Part shown: in pieces, positions 46,136 through 57,272 of the stretch | Numbering within the stretch: position 1 is the first letter of the stretch | How the letters are laid out: each line of letters opens with the position of its first letter | Assembly: GCA_021186555.1 (NCBI GenBank) | Contig: JAJKFL010000014.1 | Location: 25,764,533 to 25,828,532, forward strand | Length of the DNA: 64,000 bases | Reading direction: 5' to 3' | DNA from: Reticulitermes speratus | Lineage: Eukaryota; Arthropoda; Insecta; Blattodea; Rhinotermitidae | The notes under the pieces: model-generated | Database searches by the model: none | What the model saw: the letters and a program-made list of their open reading frames with translations, nothing else | What the model was told of the DNA's origin: nothing | Position numbers and translations under genes: made by a program

Positions 46136-46356
46136 GTAGTGGTCTGCTGACCGAGAATTGCACCCGGGAATTCCCGAATACGAAGCATAAATACCTCTCG
46201 CTCTTTAGTGCATTTCGATGCAACTCAGATTGTGTTCACATTACGCCTGATCAATTTATAGCAACAAAAGAAATTTAAGTTTTTAAAATTTACTCTGGGG
46301 TGCTGATTTCCAAATCTGGACACAAAATTTTGCATCAAATCAAATTTTGAAGAAAC

Positions 46357-46429
46357 TGTAATGACTCATTACAGGGCAACATGTTAAAATGGCCATTCTA
46401 ACATGTTGCCTGTTATGAAGTAATCGTCG
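46357..46429. repeat. Imperfect palindrome with AACATGTT core arms
   Basis: The left arm GGCAACATGTTAAAATGG and the right arm CCATTCTAACATGTTGCC are inverted repeats with one mismatch. Flanking TGACTCATTACAGG and CCTGTTATGAAGTAAT extend the symmetry less perfectly. It can form a long hairpin with almost no loop. It could be a MITE remnant or a replication artefact. Confidence 0.75.
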
Positions 46430-47217
46430 TTTATGGTTAGCGAATTTAGGCATAGCTTATGGGTAAAGGCTATATATCATACAAGAGTATTGATCTATAG
46501 TGCTTTGTTAATAAATGAACGTTTATTCCCACTTAAATATTCAGTATTTTAAATCGCGTAATATCTGACTGGTATGAATGTTCATAGTCTGACATAAATA
46601 TGAAAAGAGAGGAGACAAAAACTTGTGCGTGTTACAACTTTTTGACCGCTTTCTTTTTGTATGTGGGTGTTCAGCTTACCATATCACTCAAAACCACCTT
46701 AATTCTTGCTTGTTCACGGTTGTTGTGTGCTACGTAAGTCAAAACCAGTAATAATATGCCGGATGGTTTTGCCCAATTCTGCAGCGATCTGTCCTAAAAT
46801 AGGAAGTGTGTACAACCTGTGATATTCAGACTGCAGAATTGTTTACAGCTGGGTTGGCTCCACGGATTACAGAGATGTATACAATCCGTAGAATTTCTTT
46901 CATTATTCCAAACACAAAGAAGCACCCAGGACAACAAGATGCTTGAAGCACCTGCCAACGCCTTGCCATTGAAGGATGTAAGGAAGTATGTTAGATTGTG
47001 TCGTCGTTATTATGCAATTATTATCAAGAGCTAAATAGGAGTATATGAGTACCAGTCTTTTGTCATTACATAAGTTGCTCCCTTTAATTTTCATATGGAG
47101 CATAAGTTAAACTATGAAATTATTATTATTGTTGTTGTTATTTATCACCTTTATACCAAGTATTTACAATTGTATAACTGAACCAAACCATCTTTCTAGG
47201 GAGTATAATGTTGAAGA
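46430..47217. other. No recognisable feature
   Basis: No motif seen in short open frames. Confidence 0.45.
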
Positions 47218-47240
47218 TATTATTATTATTATTATTATTA
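47218..47240. repeat. (ATT)n microsatellite
   Basis: About seven ATT triplets. Confidence 0.9.
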
Positions 47241-47278
47241 CTATTTGAGACTCCGGCAAATATTTGCACTGATGTGCC

Positions 47279-47432
47279 TCCTAACTAACTAACTAACTAA
47301 CTCCATGGAGCAGAGTCCTTCTTGAGAAGCTAGCAGGTCTTCAGCTAGTCAAGAAATTCCCCGCGTTTTGTGGAATCCGAAGGTTCATTACCGCACTCAC
47401 AAGAGCCCGCCACCTGTCCCTATCCTGAGCGA
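47279..47432 (-). mobile_element. LINE 3' end with (TTAG)n tail, minus strand
   Basis: The minus strand reads [20 protein letters not shown] then [11 protein letters not shown] and a stop. The 3' untranslated segment CTTCTCAAGAAGGACTCTGC and CATGGAGTTAGTTAG run into about six TTAG repeats (plus-strand CTAA, 47279-47302). The short tandem tail at the exact 3' end is typical of RTE-like LINEs. This short 5'-truncated insertion is the clearest 3' terminus in the window. Confidence 0.82.
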
Positions 47433-48403
47433 TGTGCCCCCTAGCACTAGGTTTTCTACAGATTTTTCGACGAAAATTTCATACCCATTTCTCATGTGTC
47501 CCACGTGCGCTGCAGGGCTCACGATTATTATGAGCAAACATATTGGTCTGAAATTTGCCAGTAAACTATGGAGTCCATTTTCTTAAACAATAACCTAAAC
47601 TGTCACAGCATCCATTATTTTACTCATATAAAACATGCATAAAAATTATAAAGTACCCTTCCAATCTCATATCATAGGAACTTCACGTAAAATTATTCAT
47701 TAATTATCATCATCAAATCCAAAATACATCGTACCGGTACTTTTTAATTTAAACCAGTGACCTAAATAAGTTTTGTATATTTTACAGCATCTTATCGTAC
47801 AAATATTTGAGGATCATATGTAGAACAGAACGTTTACACTCGCATCGTAAAATTTTTCTACCGCTGCTTTGTTTCAAAACTTTAAGCAGTGAGTTTTTAA
47901 CCTTAGCCGGAAAACAACGTAGCCCACTTCACTGCACTTAATGAAACTTATAGGTTAAACACACGCCCCCTACAAACTAATACTCATTACATTCGGAAGC
48001 CAGCACGTGGGGTGTTCCTTGACTTAGTATACAGATTTTACCAAGGCTCCCTTTACTTTACAAATACCATAAGATTTCATGGTACACGCATAAGCGCCAT
48101 TTCTTCTACGATCGCAAGGAAAGCACGGCGTTCCCTGCTCTAATGTTCACGAAACTCACAAATGCCCAAGAGCACTACGTGCAGCTCTCGTATACAGAAT
48201 TTCACCCAAATTTTACGCTAAATATGGAAAATACGGATTGAAGATTGTTTACGATCGTAAGTAACGTGTGACTTTCATTGAGTTAATTTTCAGAAAACTC
48301 ATAATCACTCAATAACTTTGTGGACACTTCCTGTACGGAACTTTATCTAAATCGGATTAAAAAGTGTAGAAGTTAGAGGCAATTCTTAAATTGTCTCCTA
48401 AGT
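47433..48403. other. No gene recognised
   Basis: No motif recognised. Several phrases such as GTACGGAACTTTATC look repeat-like but could not be assigned. Confidence 0.4.
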
Positions 48404-48415
48404 AAATTACGCCTT

Positions 48416-48681
48416 GGCCGTGCCATGGCTCAGGCTGTTAGTTGCCTCCCTCCCACCGCGGAGGCTCGGGTTCGATCCCGGGTCAGTCCATATGGAATTT
48501 GTGGTGGACGAAGTGGAACTGAGACAGGTTTTTCCCGAGTATTTCGGTTTTCTCCTGTCCCACCGGTGCTCCATTACAAGAAAAAATGAAAAAAATAATC
48601 ATCTTTATCACAGGGTTGCACAATAAGCCTCAAGGCTGCGGTGCGACCGTAGCATCTGCTGCGGGGACCTTCATCACAAAA
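48416..48681 (+). mobile_element. SINE family 1, full copy with target duplication
   Basis: Box A TGGCTCAGGCTG, box B GTTCGATCC, body GAACTGAGACAGGTTTTTCC, and 3' domain GCCTCAAGGCTGCGGTGCGA with hairpin CCGTAGCATCTGCTGCGG. Flanks AAATTACGCCTT (48404-48415) and AAATTAGCCTT (48682-48692) differ by one base, consistent with an older duplication. Confidence 0.9.
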
Positions 48682-48692
48682 AAATTAGCCTT

Positions 48693-50984
48693 TATTGTAC
48701 CGATGTCCATGAAGTTCATAGTTAACTGCATTGCGTAAAGGGCTTGTGTGCCGGATTGCGTGTACATCGGTCGAAAGGATGGAAGTGAGGGGCAGAAAAT
48801 TATGTACGCCCATCAGTAAAGTAAGACTGTCACTGCACCGACATATGCGGGAAAAAAGAAAAAGAAAAATGCTTTCTCAACAAGTTTTTGTAGTGAACTC
48901 CTGTACCGAATTTCATGAAAATCCAACAGACAATATTTTCTGATACTAGGTCACAGCAGGCAGGACGGACGTGTTCTCTACATAGTGTACTTAGTAAAGA
49001 AAGCCTAAAAACTGAAATATTGTACACGAACTACTTATGATATTACTTACAAATATTTGTTTGCCTTGCGGCGTTCAGTATCGAACACAGAGTGGAAATG
49101 TGGGATAATAATTTTATACCTTTCATAATGCACTTGGTTTGTAATATGTGAGTAAATTATGTGAGTGAGTGAAGTAACTTCATACTTTGTTGACACGGAC
49201 ACCGGGTTTTTGCACGAAGAGACGACAACCTTCTAACAGACTGAATTAACGCTTACGTTGTTTCCATGGTTAACTGGTTTTCATTTTTATAGGGCTTTGT
49301 TATTTTGTGTTGTGTAAAAATTTGGAAACGCACATGATAAACAATTGCATTTTCTGTGAATGAGAAGTGATAATGCGTCGCCCGTTTACGCGTAGTAAAT
49401 TATACGTAATCCGATTTTTTAAATTTATTTCACATAATAATTATTTTGAACGTCACATGATGGAACATTTATAAGAGATTTTGGGATGAAAGGGAGAGTG
49501 AAAACGTAAAGTTAAATATGACTTTTTGTTTCATGAGATGTGTTATTATGTACAATCGATTATTATCTATATATGAACTATCAATACCATCTATCATCCA
49601 TTCAGAATTCCGTATTATACAATGTTAAAAATCGGCCGTAACATTTTATTCCACAAATTACTGATTAAACAAAATATTTCATTCCAGTGCTGACAAAGTT
49701 TTTCATAATTCTGTGTGAGTCTCATTTACACTAGCTTATTCGACGCAGGAATCATGCAAATGTTAAGGTTTGCCTTCACGGTACATCTTAACAAAAAAGC
49801 TTTTTATATGATGGAAGACTTGCGAAAAATATGTAACACATGAATTACAGAAAGACTAAGTTTGCTTCATGAGATATGTTTCACTTTCCCCTATGTAAAA
49901 TAGAAGGTTTCGGCTATGTTTACAAAAAGAATAACAATCCTATAACTATTATTGTAATGACTTCGTCAATATACATGAATGAAGAAACGCCTGACGAAAG
50001 ACGGAATGGGTAAAGCGAGTGACTTTTATATTAAAATTTCATATGACGGGATCATTTCTAGTTCGTTATATTGATCATAAACGTACAGCACGTGTAAGAG
50101 TAGAGTATGGCCAACAGAGTAACTTATATCGTCATGTTCGCAATGTTGAATGAAGGTCAGTAATGTCAGAGGCTTTTTATTGCAGTAATAAAAATTGCTT
50201 TTATTGCTTGCTGTCGAGTATTCATTTCGCTAAAAGTGTTCGATCAAAGATTCTATCACTAAGAGATACAACAGAAACAATACACTCGTTTGCAAGGGAA
50301 GGAAATGGCGTCAAGCCAATGAAAGTGAAGAGTAAAAAAAGGAAAATAAATATTTGTCTAATTTGTCATGTTCAGAATATGTTCCGAAGCATGTCACTTA
50401 GACAATAAGGTTTAACATACACAAAGCAAATAAAGGAAACGAACCACACATCATTCCTTTAATCCTTTCTAGCATCAAATTCAAAACTTTCACGACAGAG
50501 CAATAAAGCAGAAGATGCTGAATTGTGTTAGCAGTAAATTTATGTAATCAAGAATGCAAGAACTGTGGAGAATTGGTGGCAGTTGGCGACACCAGCTTCG
50601 TTAAGTATAATGATAAAGATCCTGAAGATACGAAAGTGTATGTAGAACAATATAGTTTTATCCATGTGAGAGCAGTCCTCAACTTGTTAGCGGATTTCTC
50701 ACGCTTTCATGCACTTATTACAGAATATTATACAATGCACAATATGTAAGAATTTACATGTCTCGTATCCTACCAGTCTGACATGGCGTGGATGGCAACA
50801 AAGATGACAAAACTCTGTCTACATTTGCTTAGGTTGTCATTGTTACTATATAGAGTAGTAGAAATAGCTGTGAAAGTAGGGCACGTATTAGTCTGATAAT
50901 CCCTAATTATATAATTTTCTGGTTTCTATGATCATAGGCTTACTCAAGCTTAAAAAATTTAGTCAGAAAAGCTAAAGAAATTAT
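48693..50984. other. No gene recognised
   Basis: About 2.3 kb of AT-rich sequence. Open frames of up to 81 codons carry no recognised domain. Confidence 0.45.
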
Positions 50985-51225
50985 ACCTTTTAGGCTACGT
51001 GGTAAGTGTTGAAATGAACCTTCAGGATATAAGATGGGAAGGTATACATTGGACCATTGGAATCAATCTGTATCACAATACGGTCCAATAGTGGGTCCTG
51101 TTAAAAGGTGATGACGGCCTTCAGGTTGTACACGAAGTTAGGTATATCTTGAATATTTGGTGAGGTAATCGGCTTCTGAAGAAACATCCTGTTCCACAGA
51201 GTTAGCTAAGTAGTTAATACTATTA
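50985..51225 (+). mobile_element. LINE 3' fragment
   Basis: The plus strand reads VEMNLQDIRWEGIHWT, equivalent to IKMDLQDxxWEGVDWI in the family. The tail contains CTTCTGAAGAAACATCCTG and CCACAGAGTTAGCTAAGTAG, matching the other LINE 3' ends. About 80 bases between these parts do not match and may be decay or a small insertion. Confidence 0.6.
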
Positions 51226-51347
51226 CATTGAAAATCTACAAATCTCACCTTATTGGAAAGTTTATGAATAAATATACTATGATTGCTACGAGTTTGGGTT
51301 AACGTAAATTTGTTTGCAGGTTCGGAGCCTTCATCTTAACCCTGTTC

Positions 51348-51557
51348 ACGCGGCTAACACGATCGCTCAGCCAGTGAATGGAGCAGAGTTCGACCACATG
51401 ATTACGCTGTAAAACGAGCTTGCACATACTCATAAAACTGGTCGAGTTTCCGTATTTTAGCGTTGCAATATGAAAAATTGTTTCATTTTATAAGCGAGTG
51501 TTCAAACTCCGTTCCAGCAGTGGTGGAACGCTCGTGTGCGAACGCGGCTAACACGAT
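51348..51557. repeat. 178-base segment between 16-base direct repeats
   Basis: ACGCGGCTAACACGAT occurs at 51348-51363 and again exactly at 51542-51557. The segment begins CGCTCAGCCAGTG and contains CAGAGTTCGACCACATG, which is compatible with tRNA-like boxes. The arrangement fits a SINE-like insertion with a target duplication, or a local duplication. The family is not identified. Confidence 0.5.
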
Positions 51558-52343
51558 TAACACAAGCTTCACATTTCTAGTGTTAAAAAAATAAAATGCA
51601 GTGCACTGTAACAAGTCTACAGACTGCGTAGGGTAGAATTACATAGCCCTGTAGTCAATTTATTATGAATGATATACCAGGACCTGTGTGGGAAAAGGCT
51701 TTCCTGAGGTAAAGAAGCCCTATTCCGACCCTCGCTTGATGAAGTCAAGTAAAGTACTCAAAAGCCTGTCAGTCGGGACAGCAACTGCTCGTATATGAGT
51801 CGAGCCTCGTACGTTTTGTTGACAATCATAATGAAACAGGCTTCAGAACTCTTGAACTCCTTTATTGGTTAAGAGAAACATGAGCAAAGGACATATATCG
51901 TAACATCTTGTGCAACTCCAAATTCAGGTATGAGCCAGTGAAGTGACTGGCGCAGTCAAACAATAGCAGTGTGTAGGTTACTCAGTTCTGAGATATGACG
52001 TCACGTGGTCTAGTACAAATCTTTCAGAACAGTCTGCTATCTCCATCTTACGGACAGAAGCAGCGGTGTCCTCCGTTAATTCGAATTTCTACCTTAGGAC
52101 ATGACGTGACACCCCAGAAGGCAGCAGTCTTCACAGACACAGCAGTGAGAATCTCAAATCTTACATGCAGCATGTAATTTTATTACAACTGCCTTTGTAA
52201 ACACTGCGTACACAGCAGTCCATAAGCAGTACATACGAAACATATTAAGTAGGTTAGTTTCGCTAGCCTGAAAATGTTTTGTTAATGAAGCATTTTATTT
52301 CTGGGTAGGAGGTTAGGATTGTAATAAGGGTAACAGGCAACTT
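51558..52343. other. No gene recognised
   Basis: The 5' end of the mariner relic that follows should lie here, but no inverted repeat was recognised. Confidence 0.4.
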
Positions 52344-52769
52344 ATGACGCAAGAGTCAGTCAGCCAGACGCTGTTCAGAGGAAAAATGGAAACTTGGTTC
52401 CGTGAAGTTCGTTGTGCGATTCGATTCTTACGAAAAAAAAAATTTTCTCCCATCATAATTTACCGTCAGTTAACAGATGATGATGGAGTGACGAAATTGG
52501 AGCATGTCAGGAAATGGTGCAGACGATTCGAAATGTGTTGAATGCACTTGCATGACGACAGTGGCAGCAGTCGCGCAACACATAACGACGGATGTGAAAG
52601 CAGCACGAGTAGACGAAGTCAGTAGTTGAGATGTGTACGCTGTACTGCGTTAGCTCTTCGTGAATGGTTTCAAATGCAAGAGACCAATCTCTACGGCGAT
52701 GGAATATTTGAACTCGTTGCACGCTGAAACAAACGCATCAATGTGTTCTGGGGTTGCGTTGAGAAATAA
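52344..52769 (+). pseudogene. Internally deleted mariner-family transposase
   Basis: The N-terminal DNA-binding part reads FREVRCAIRFLRKKKFSP then IYRQLTDDDGVTKLEHVRKW and CRRFEMC, a stop, then LHDDSGSSRATH. This is the helix-turn-helix pattern of mariner transposases (family style: VIRFLxxxGxxPxEIHRxL, RKWCRRFxxGRT, LHDDxRSGRPS). About 85 bases later the same reading frame gives the C-terminal end: ALALREWFQMQETNLYGDGI, FELVAR, a stop, then NKRINVFWGCVEK and TAA (52767-52769). The catalytic domain of roughly 200 residues between them is absent. Two or more in-frame stops make it a non-functional deletion derivative. Terminal inverted repeats were not found. Confidence 0.8.
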
Positions 52770-54470
52770 TAATAATAAAGTGGAAAACATGACAAGCAAT
52801 TCAGGCTATATGGACTCGTCATTTACTTGTTACGACCCAGCGGACTGTACGTTGACGGTCTTATATAAATAGGCCTACAGGTATATATCATTGTTTGCAC
52901 TGAAACAGAATACATAAGTAAGATACAGCTTTAGAGTGACTGAGAACAGAGCTTTCAGGACAATATTTTGAAATAAGGCAGAAGACGTCACAAGAAGATG
53001 GACACAACTGCTTAATTAGTGGTTTCACGATTTGCTCTCTCTGCGGGGATCAAATTACGAAGGCTGAGAAGATGAGATATGTGATGTAAATGAGCGGACA
53101 AGTTTACACAAAGTTTTTATCAAAATACTAAACAGAAATATTAAATCGAAATAAATGCCTTTGTTTATAATTATGGAAAGAACACATAAAGTGTTATCTG
53201 AAAGAACTAAGGTGTGAAGTTTTACATTAGATTCAACCCTCTCAAGACTGTGACACTGACTGCTGTGAACAGCAACGGACTTTCGGCTTCAACAAGGCGG
53301 TAACATCTCGACCAGATAAGCGAATATTATATTTTCAATAGAAAACTGCGCCAAGAAGTCAGTGGTTTTAACACATGCTTATATATACCGAAGCTTGATC
53401 TCAGCCGTACGCGCATTTCTGCCTCTGGATGCGACAGGCTTCTTGACTTTAAATACATTCATTAACGAAACATACCAGTTCTTGTTTGCCCGTCTTTAGA
53501 ACTTTCTACAGCACAAGTGGATATATATCCAGTTCGTGTTCCTGCAGGTATGCTTATGATCTGCAGACACAAAATTGAGTTTATGTTTAATGCAGCGACT
53601 CATTCAGTCATTACTCTGTACATTTCACTGTAAACAGTCATACACAAGCCTCTAAAGACGGTATTCTTCAAACACATTAGCACAAGATTATTATTATGAA
53701 TCATCTTTATACACTACTTGCAGGTACACGGCTTTGAGTGAAAAGATAATTATACAAACAAAGAGAGATCGCGACTGCCTTATGCGGATATTTTACATAA
53801 AATAAGACAATGAAAATGACTAAACAGAAAGGACGTTAATTACGCAGCTGGTCGTATCTGGTGCTGTAGAATATAAAGACATTTCCTTTAATCTGAAAGG
53901 ACATAAATTGTACCAGAAAAGCCGAAAGGTATTGTTAGAATGCCGCCGCGCTTCGCAGCTCTCTCCTTGTGTCATGTTGCGGCTAGCGTCAACTTTTCCT
54001 AAGTTTCCTTAAAGGCTGTTTCAGGCCGTTTCACAAAGTTGCATCACGCCTTTTGTCCACAGTTATATCTCGGTTACCTGCCAAGGGAAACAAAGAGATT
54101 TGGGTACTGGAGATGGGCCAGACAATCATGCATATTACAATTAGAAATACTAAGAGCATCACTTTCGACAAATATGAACGGTTTGGTATTTGTTTAGAGA
54201 ATGTGTGTACACTGAAACAGAAACTGAATTTGTTAATGTAATTTGAACTAAATTCCTCTTTCATACGGCTAAATTCAAGCAGTGGAAATTTTTAAATGCA
54301 AAGGTGACTTAAATGGATTCTAATTTACGATACAATTTAGTGAAAAGAGACATTTAAGCTGATAACTTCCTATGTCGCGTTAAAATCATCGAAGCATAAA
54401 ACGTGAGTCAAGTAGCTGTCTCAAAGTATTTTATCAGGACAACGTGAACTTGATTTTAGGCTTCCCTCTC
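52770..54470. other. No gene recognised
   Basis: A short AAT run follows the mariner end. No other structure or motif. Confidence 0.45.
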
Positions 54471-54497
54471 GTAATATCCCAGAAGAGCGCAGATCTC
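54471..54497 (+). repeat. Solo arm tip of foldback element
   Basis: A 27-base stretch beginning GTAATATCCCAGAAGAGCGC is identical to the right arm of the palindrome at 55140-55250, about 750 bases away. The partner arm is absent here. Confidence 0.75.
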
Positions 54498-55139
54498 CGG
54501 ACAATGTGAAGTTTTGTACAAATAAAAGACTCTCCCAGAATTTCCGGGACATGTGTCCAACGCAGCTCCATTTTCTTTAACGCGCACGGTCAGAAGGTAT
54601 TATTTGTAATTTGGCAAAAACTAAGATGATTATAATGCTGCTGATGATGATTATAGTAATTCAAATCAATTTTTGTTTATCAATTTGCGTACTCAGCAGC
54701 TCGAAAGCCATTAAAAATCACTGATAATGATGATAATAGTAATAAAAATGATTAAAAATAATGAATTAATTAATATGAGCTGTTTTGCCTCAAGAATGTG
54801 CTACTTGTAACTGACACAGGAAGTAAAGGAAATAAACGAAAATTAAATAATTTTATTTAAGAAACAAAGTGACTCAACACTGAAAATGGGCCACCCATAA
54901 CCCTTATAAGTAAAAAAAAAGTATTCCTCTATATTTAAGAAAGAAGACAATAAAAATTGTACGAGAAAAGGTCATAGGTCGAGGGAAGAGGTGCTATCAT
55001 ACAGGTCCCTGCTCTCACAGTCTCCGTCAATAACATGGCGGCTGTGTGAATGCAACAAAGAAACACACGCAATAGAACCGGGTACTATTACTATAAATTC
55101 AAAAGTAGGATATGTTTCAGACTTCCGCCGCGATGTATA
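54498..55139. other. No recognisable feature
   Basis: AT-rich with GAT/AAT-type simple sequence near 54630-54770. Confidence 0.45.
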
Positions 55140-55250
55140 TGAGATCTGCACTCTTCTGGGATATTACGCAGCTTTGAGGGGTAGTTCTGAAATGTCGGTA
55201 CAGAACTACCATTCAACTCTGCGTAATATCCCAGAAGAGCGCAGATCTCA
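55140..55250. mobile_element. Compact foldback element (near-perfect palindrome)
   Basis: Arms of about 51 bases (55140-55190 and 55200-55250) around a loop of about nine bases. The outer 32 bases (TGAGATCTGC..CTCTTCTGGGATATTACGCAG, shown in two parts) pair with a single mismatch, and GGTAGTTCTG pairs with CAGAACTACC inside. The arm sequence belongs to the same family as 31952-32160 (CTTCTGGGATGTTACGCAGG type). The open frame through it is an artefact. Confidence 0.85.
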
Positions 55251-56961
55251 AGAAATTTCGTGCTTTTACCGGACCCGCAGATTCACAAGATTGTTCAAAG
55301 TGGCCACCAGTTGAACCCCCGTCCAGATCACTCTAATTCAGTTTTCGTCACACCCTATACGTAAAGATTCAGAATAAATTTTCGCTAATATTTACACTTA
55401 GATATTTTCCAAATTTTCTTTTCCTTTGGCTAGTTTGTAAAGACTAACATATAAAACCTGACGTACGTTTTAATTATATTTATTAAAACACAAAATTTTG
55501 TGTGATAGTTAGCACGTGTGTTCTTTATTATTTATATGAAACGTAAGATGTGTAGTTCATTTTAAACTGCATTTCAAACTGACATATCGGTAATCCAGTT
55601 ATCCCTCCTCGATGTTCTGCCCTTAATGACATCGCATCTGGGTCAACCAGTTACAGTACAATGGACATCGGAATATTCACAGTCCTATATACGTAGTGTA
55701 GATTACATCTCACGAGATTATTGTTCCACATGACACGTAACAATATAATTCATTTTCCACTCCCATAACGGCCTTCATAGTTCAGTTATGATGGGCACCC
55801 TTACATGGCTACAAAACAAATTTATTTGACGAAAAAATAAATATCGGCTAAGGGATTACGGTTGCTACTGGGAACGATAGAGACATTTAGAATAGGAAAC
55901 ACTTGAAATTAGTTGCAAAGATAAAGGCAGAAACTGCTTAATGAGAAATATCACTGGGATTTAAATGGACGAGAGAAAAGACTACGCAAATTACAGCGAA
56001 GATAAAGTAAAAACATTTTGTCAACAGATATAAATAATCGAGATGCCTGGTTCGAGTCTTGGACGGGAACATTTTTCATGGCCAATTCCATTAGCACGAC
56101 ACAACAGCTTCCGCCCCATCATTTGTTACTTTATCGACAGTAATTTTCTTCTCGTATCATTGGACACATAAATAACAGCCACACTTGATAAAAGTCTTGT
56201 TAAATAACCTATGATGTATCCAGATAAGATTCGTAATCGTCACTATACATTTAGTCTATCGTTACATAAACTGCACAGTGTTAAAAATAGCGCAGGATTT
56301 CTGAGAGTTTGAAAACTCAAGATCTTGTTACCAGCTGATTTAGAACAGCAAGGTGCACAGTCCCTTACGTGGAAAAAACAAGATGTCTTACGCAGACACA
56401 CGGCTAACTTGTGTTCTATCAATTAATTCTGCTGCAATCACAGAACAAAACGCTGCTACTCATTCAATTTGCAGTTGCTTTACAGCGTCAGTAGACAACA
56501 AGAATTGCTTCTTTCTGACTAACGCTTTCCAGCACTAATCACGCCATGCTTACGTATCTTATGTCAAACACAGAAATTTCAGTGCCCGTGACTAACGGTT
56601 TAAAGTCCAGCGAGAAATATATGTATCACCAGCAGTAACACATAAAACCATCGCATTTTGTCCACACGGTATTTTTATTTCTGTACTATATTCACAATCA
56701 TTCACTTTCATTTCCTCAAACAGCATTCACTGATTGGTCTTCGTATTAGAAAGAAAATTTGCTCGCTGTGAAGTAGGAACTGAGTTCATCTACACAATTC
56801 CGATGAAGTTCATTCTTCAAAATGTTACAAACATTGCTTCTTCTTTCAGTTATAAGAATATACAGGTAAACATGCTAAAATAATTCAAATTGAAATGACC
56901 AAGAGGACCTATGGGTCTAGAAATCCACAAACTAACGACTGTGGAATAGATGTGTATTTCT
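55251..56961. other. No gene recognised
   Basis: A weak box-B-like GCCTGGTTCGAGTCTTGGAC at about 56045-56065 may be a SINE scrap. Nothing else seen. Confidence 0.4.
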
Positions 56962-56975
56962 AAGACCAAAACATG

Positions 56976-57260
56976 CGGCCGTGCCATGGCACAGGCGGTT
57001 AGTCGCCGGCCTCTCACTGCGGAAGCCCGGGTTCAATCCCGGGTCAGTCCATGTGGAATTTGTGGTGGACAAAGTGGCACTGGGACAGGTTTCTCCCCGA
57101 GTACTTCGGGTTTCCGCTGTCAATATCATTGCACCGGTGCTCCATTACACTAAAACGGAAAAAATTAATCATCATCACAGAGTTGCACAATAAGCCTCAA
57201 AGCTGTGGTGCGTCCGTAGCATCTGCTGCGGGGTCCTTCACAAAAAAGAAAAGAAAAAAA
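56976..57260 (+). mobile_element. SINE family 1, full copy with target duplication
   Basis: Box A variant TGGCACAGGCGG, box B GTTCAATCC, body GGCACTGGGACAGGTTTCTC, and 3' domain GCCTCAAAGCTGTGGTGCGT with hairpin CCGTAGCATCTGCTGCGG, then an A-rich tail. Flanks AAGACCAAAACAT (56962-56974) and AAGACCAAACAT (57261-57272) differ by one base. Confidence 0.92.
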
Positions 57261-57272
57261 AAGACCAAACAT

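Noticed and set aside
54991-55314. A 107-codon open frame
   Set aside because: It crosses the near-perfect palindrome at 55140-55250 and has no domain.
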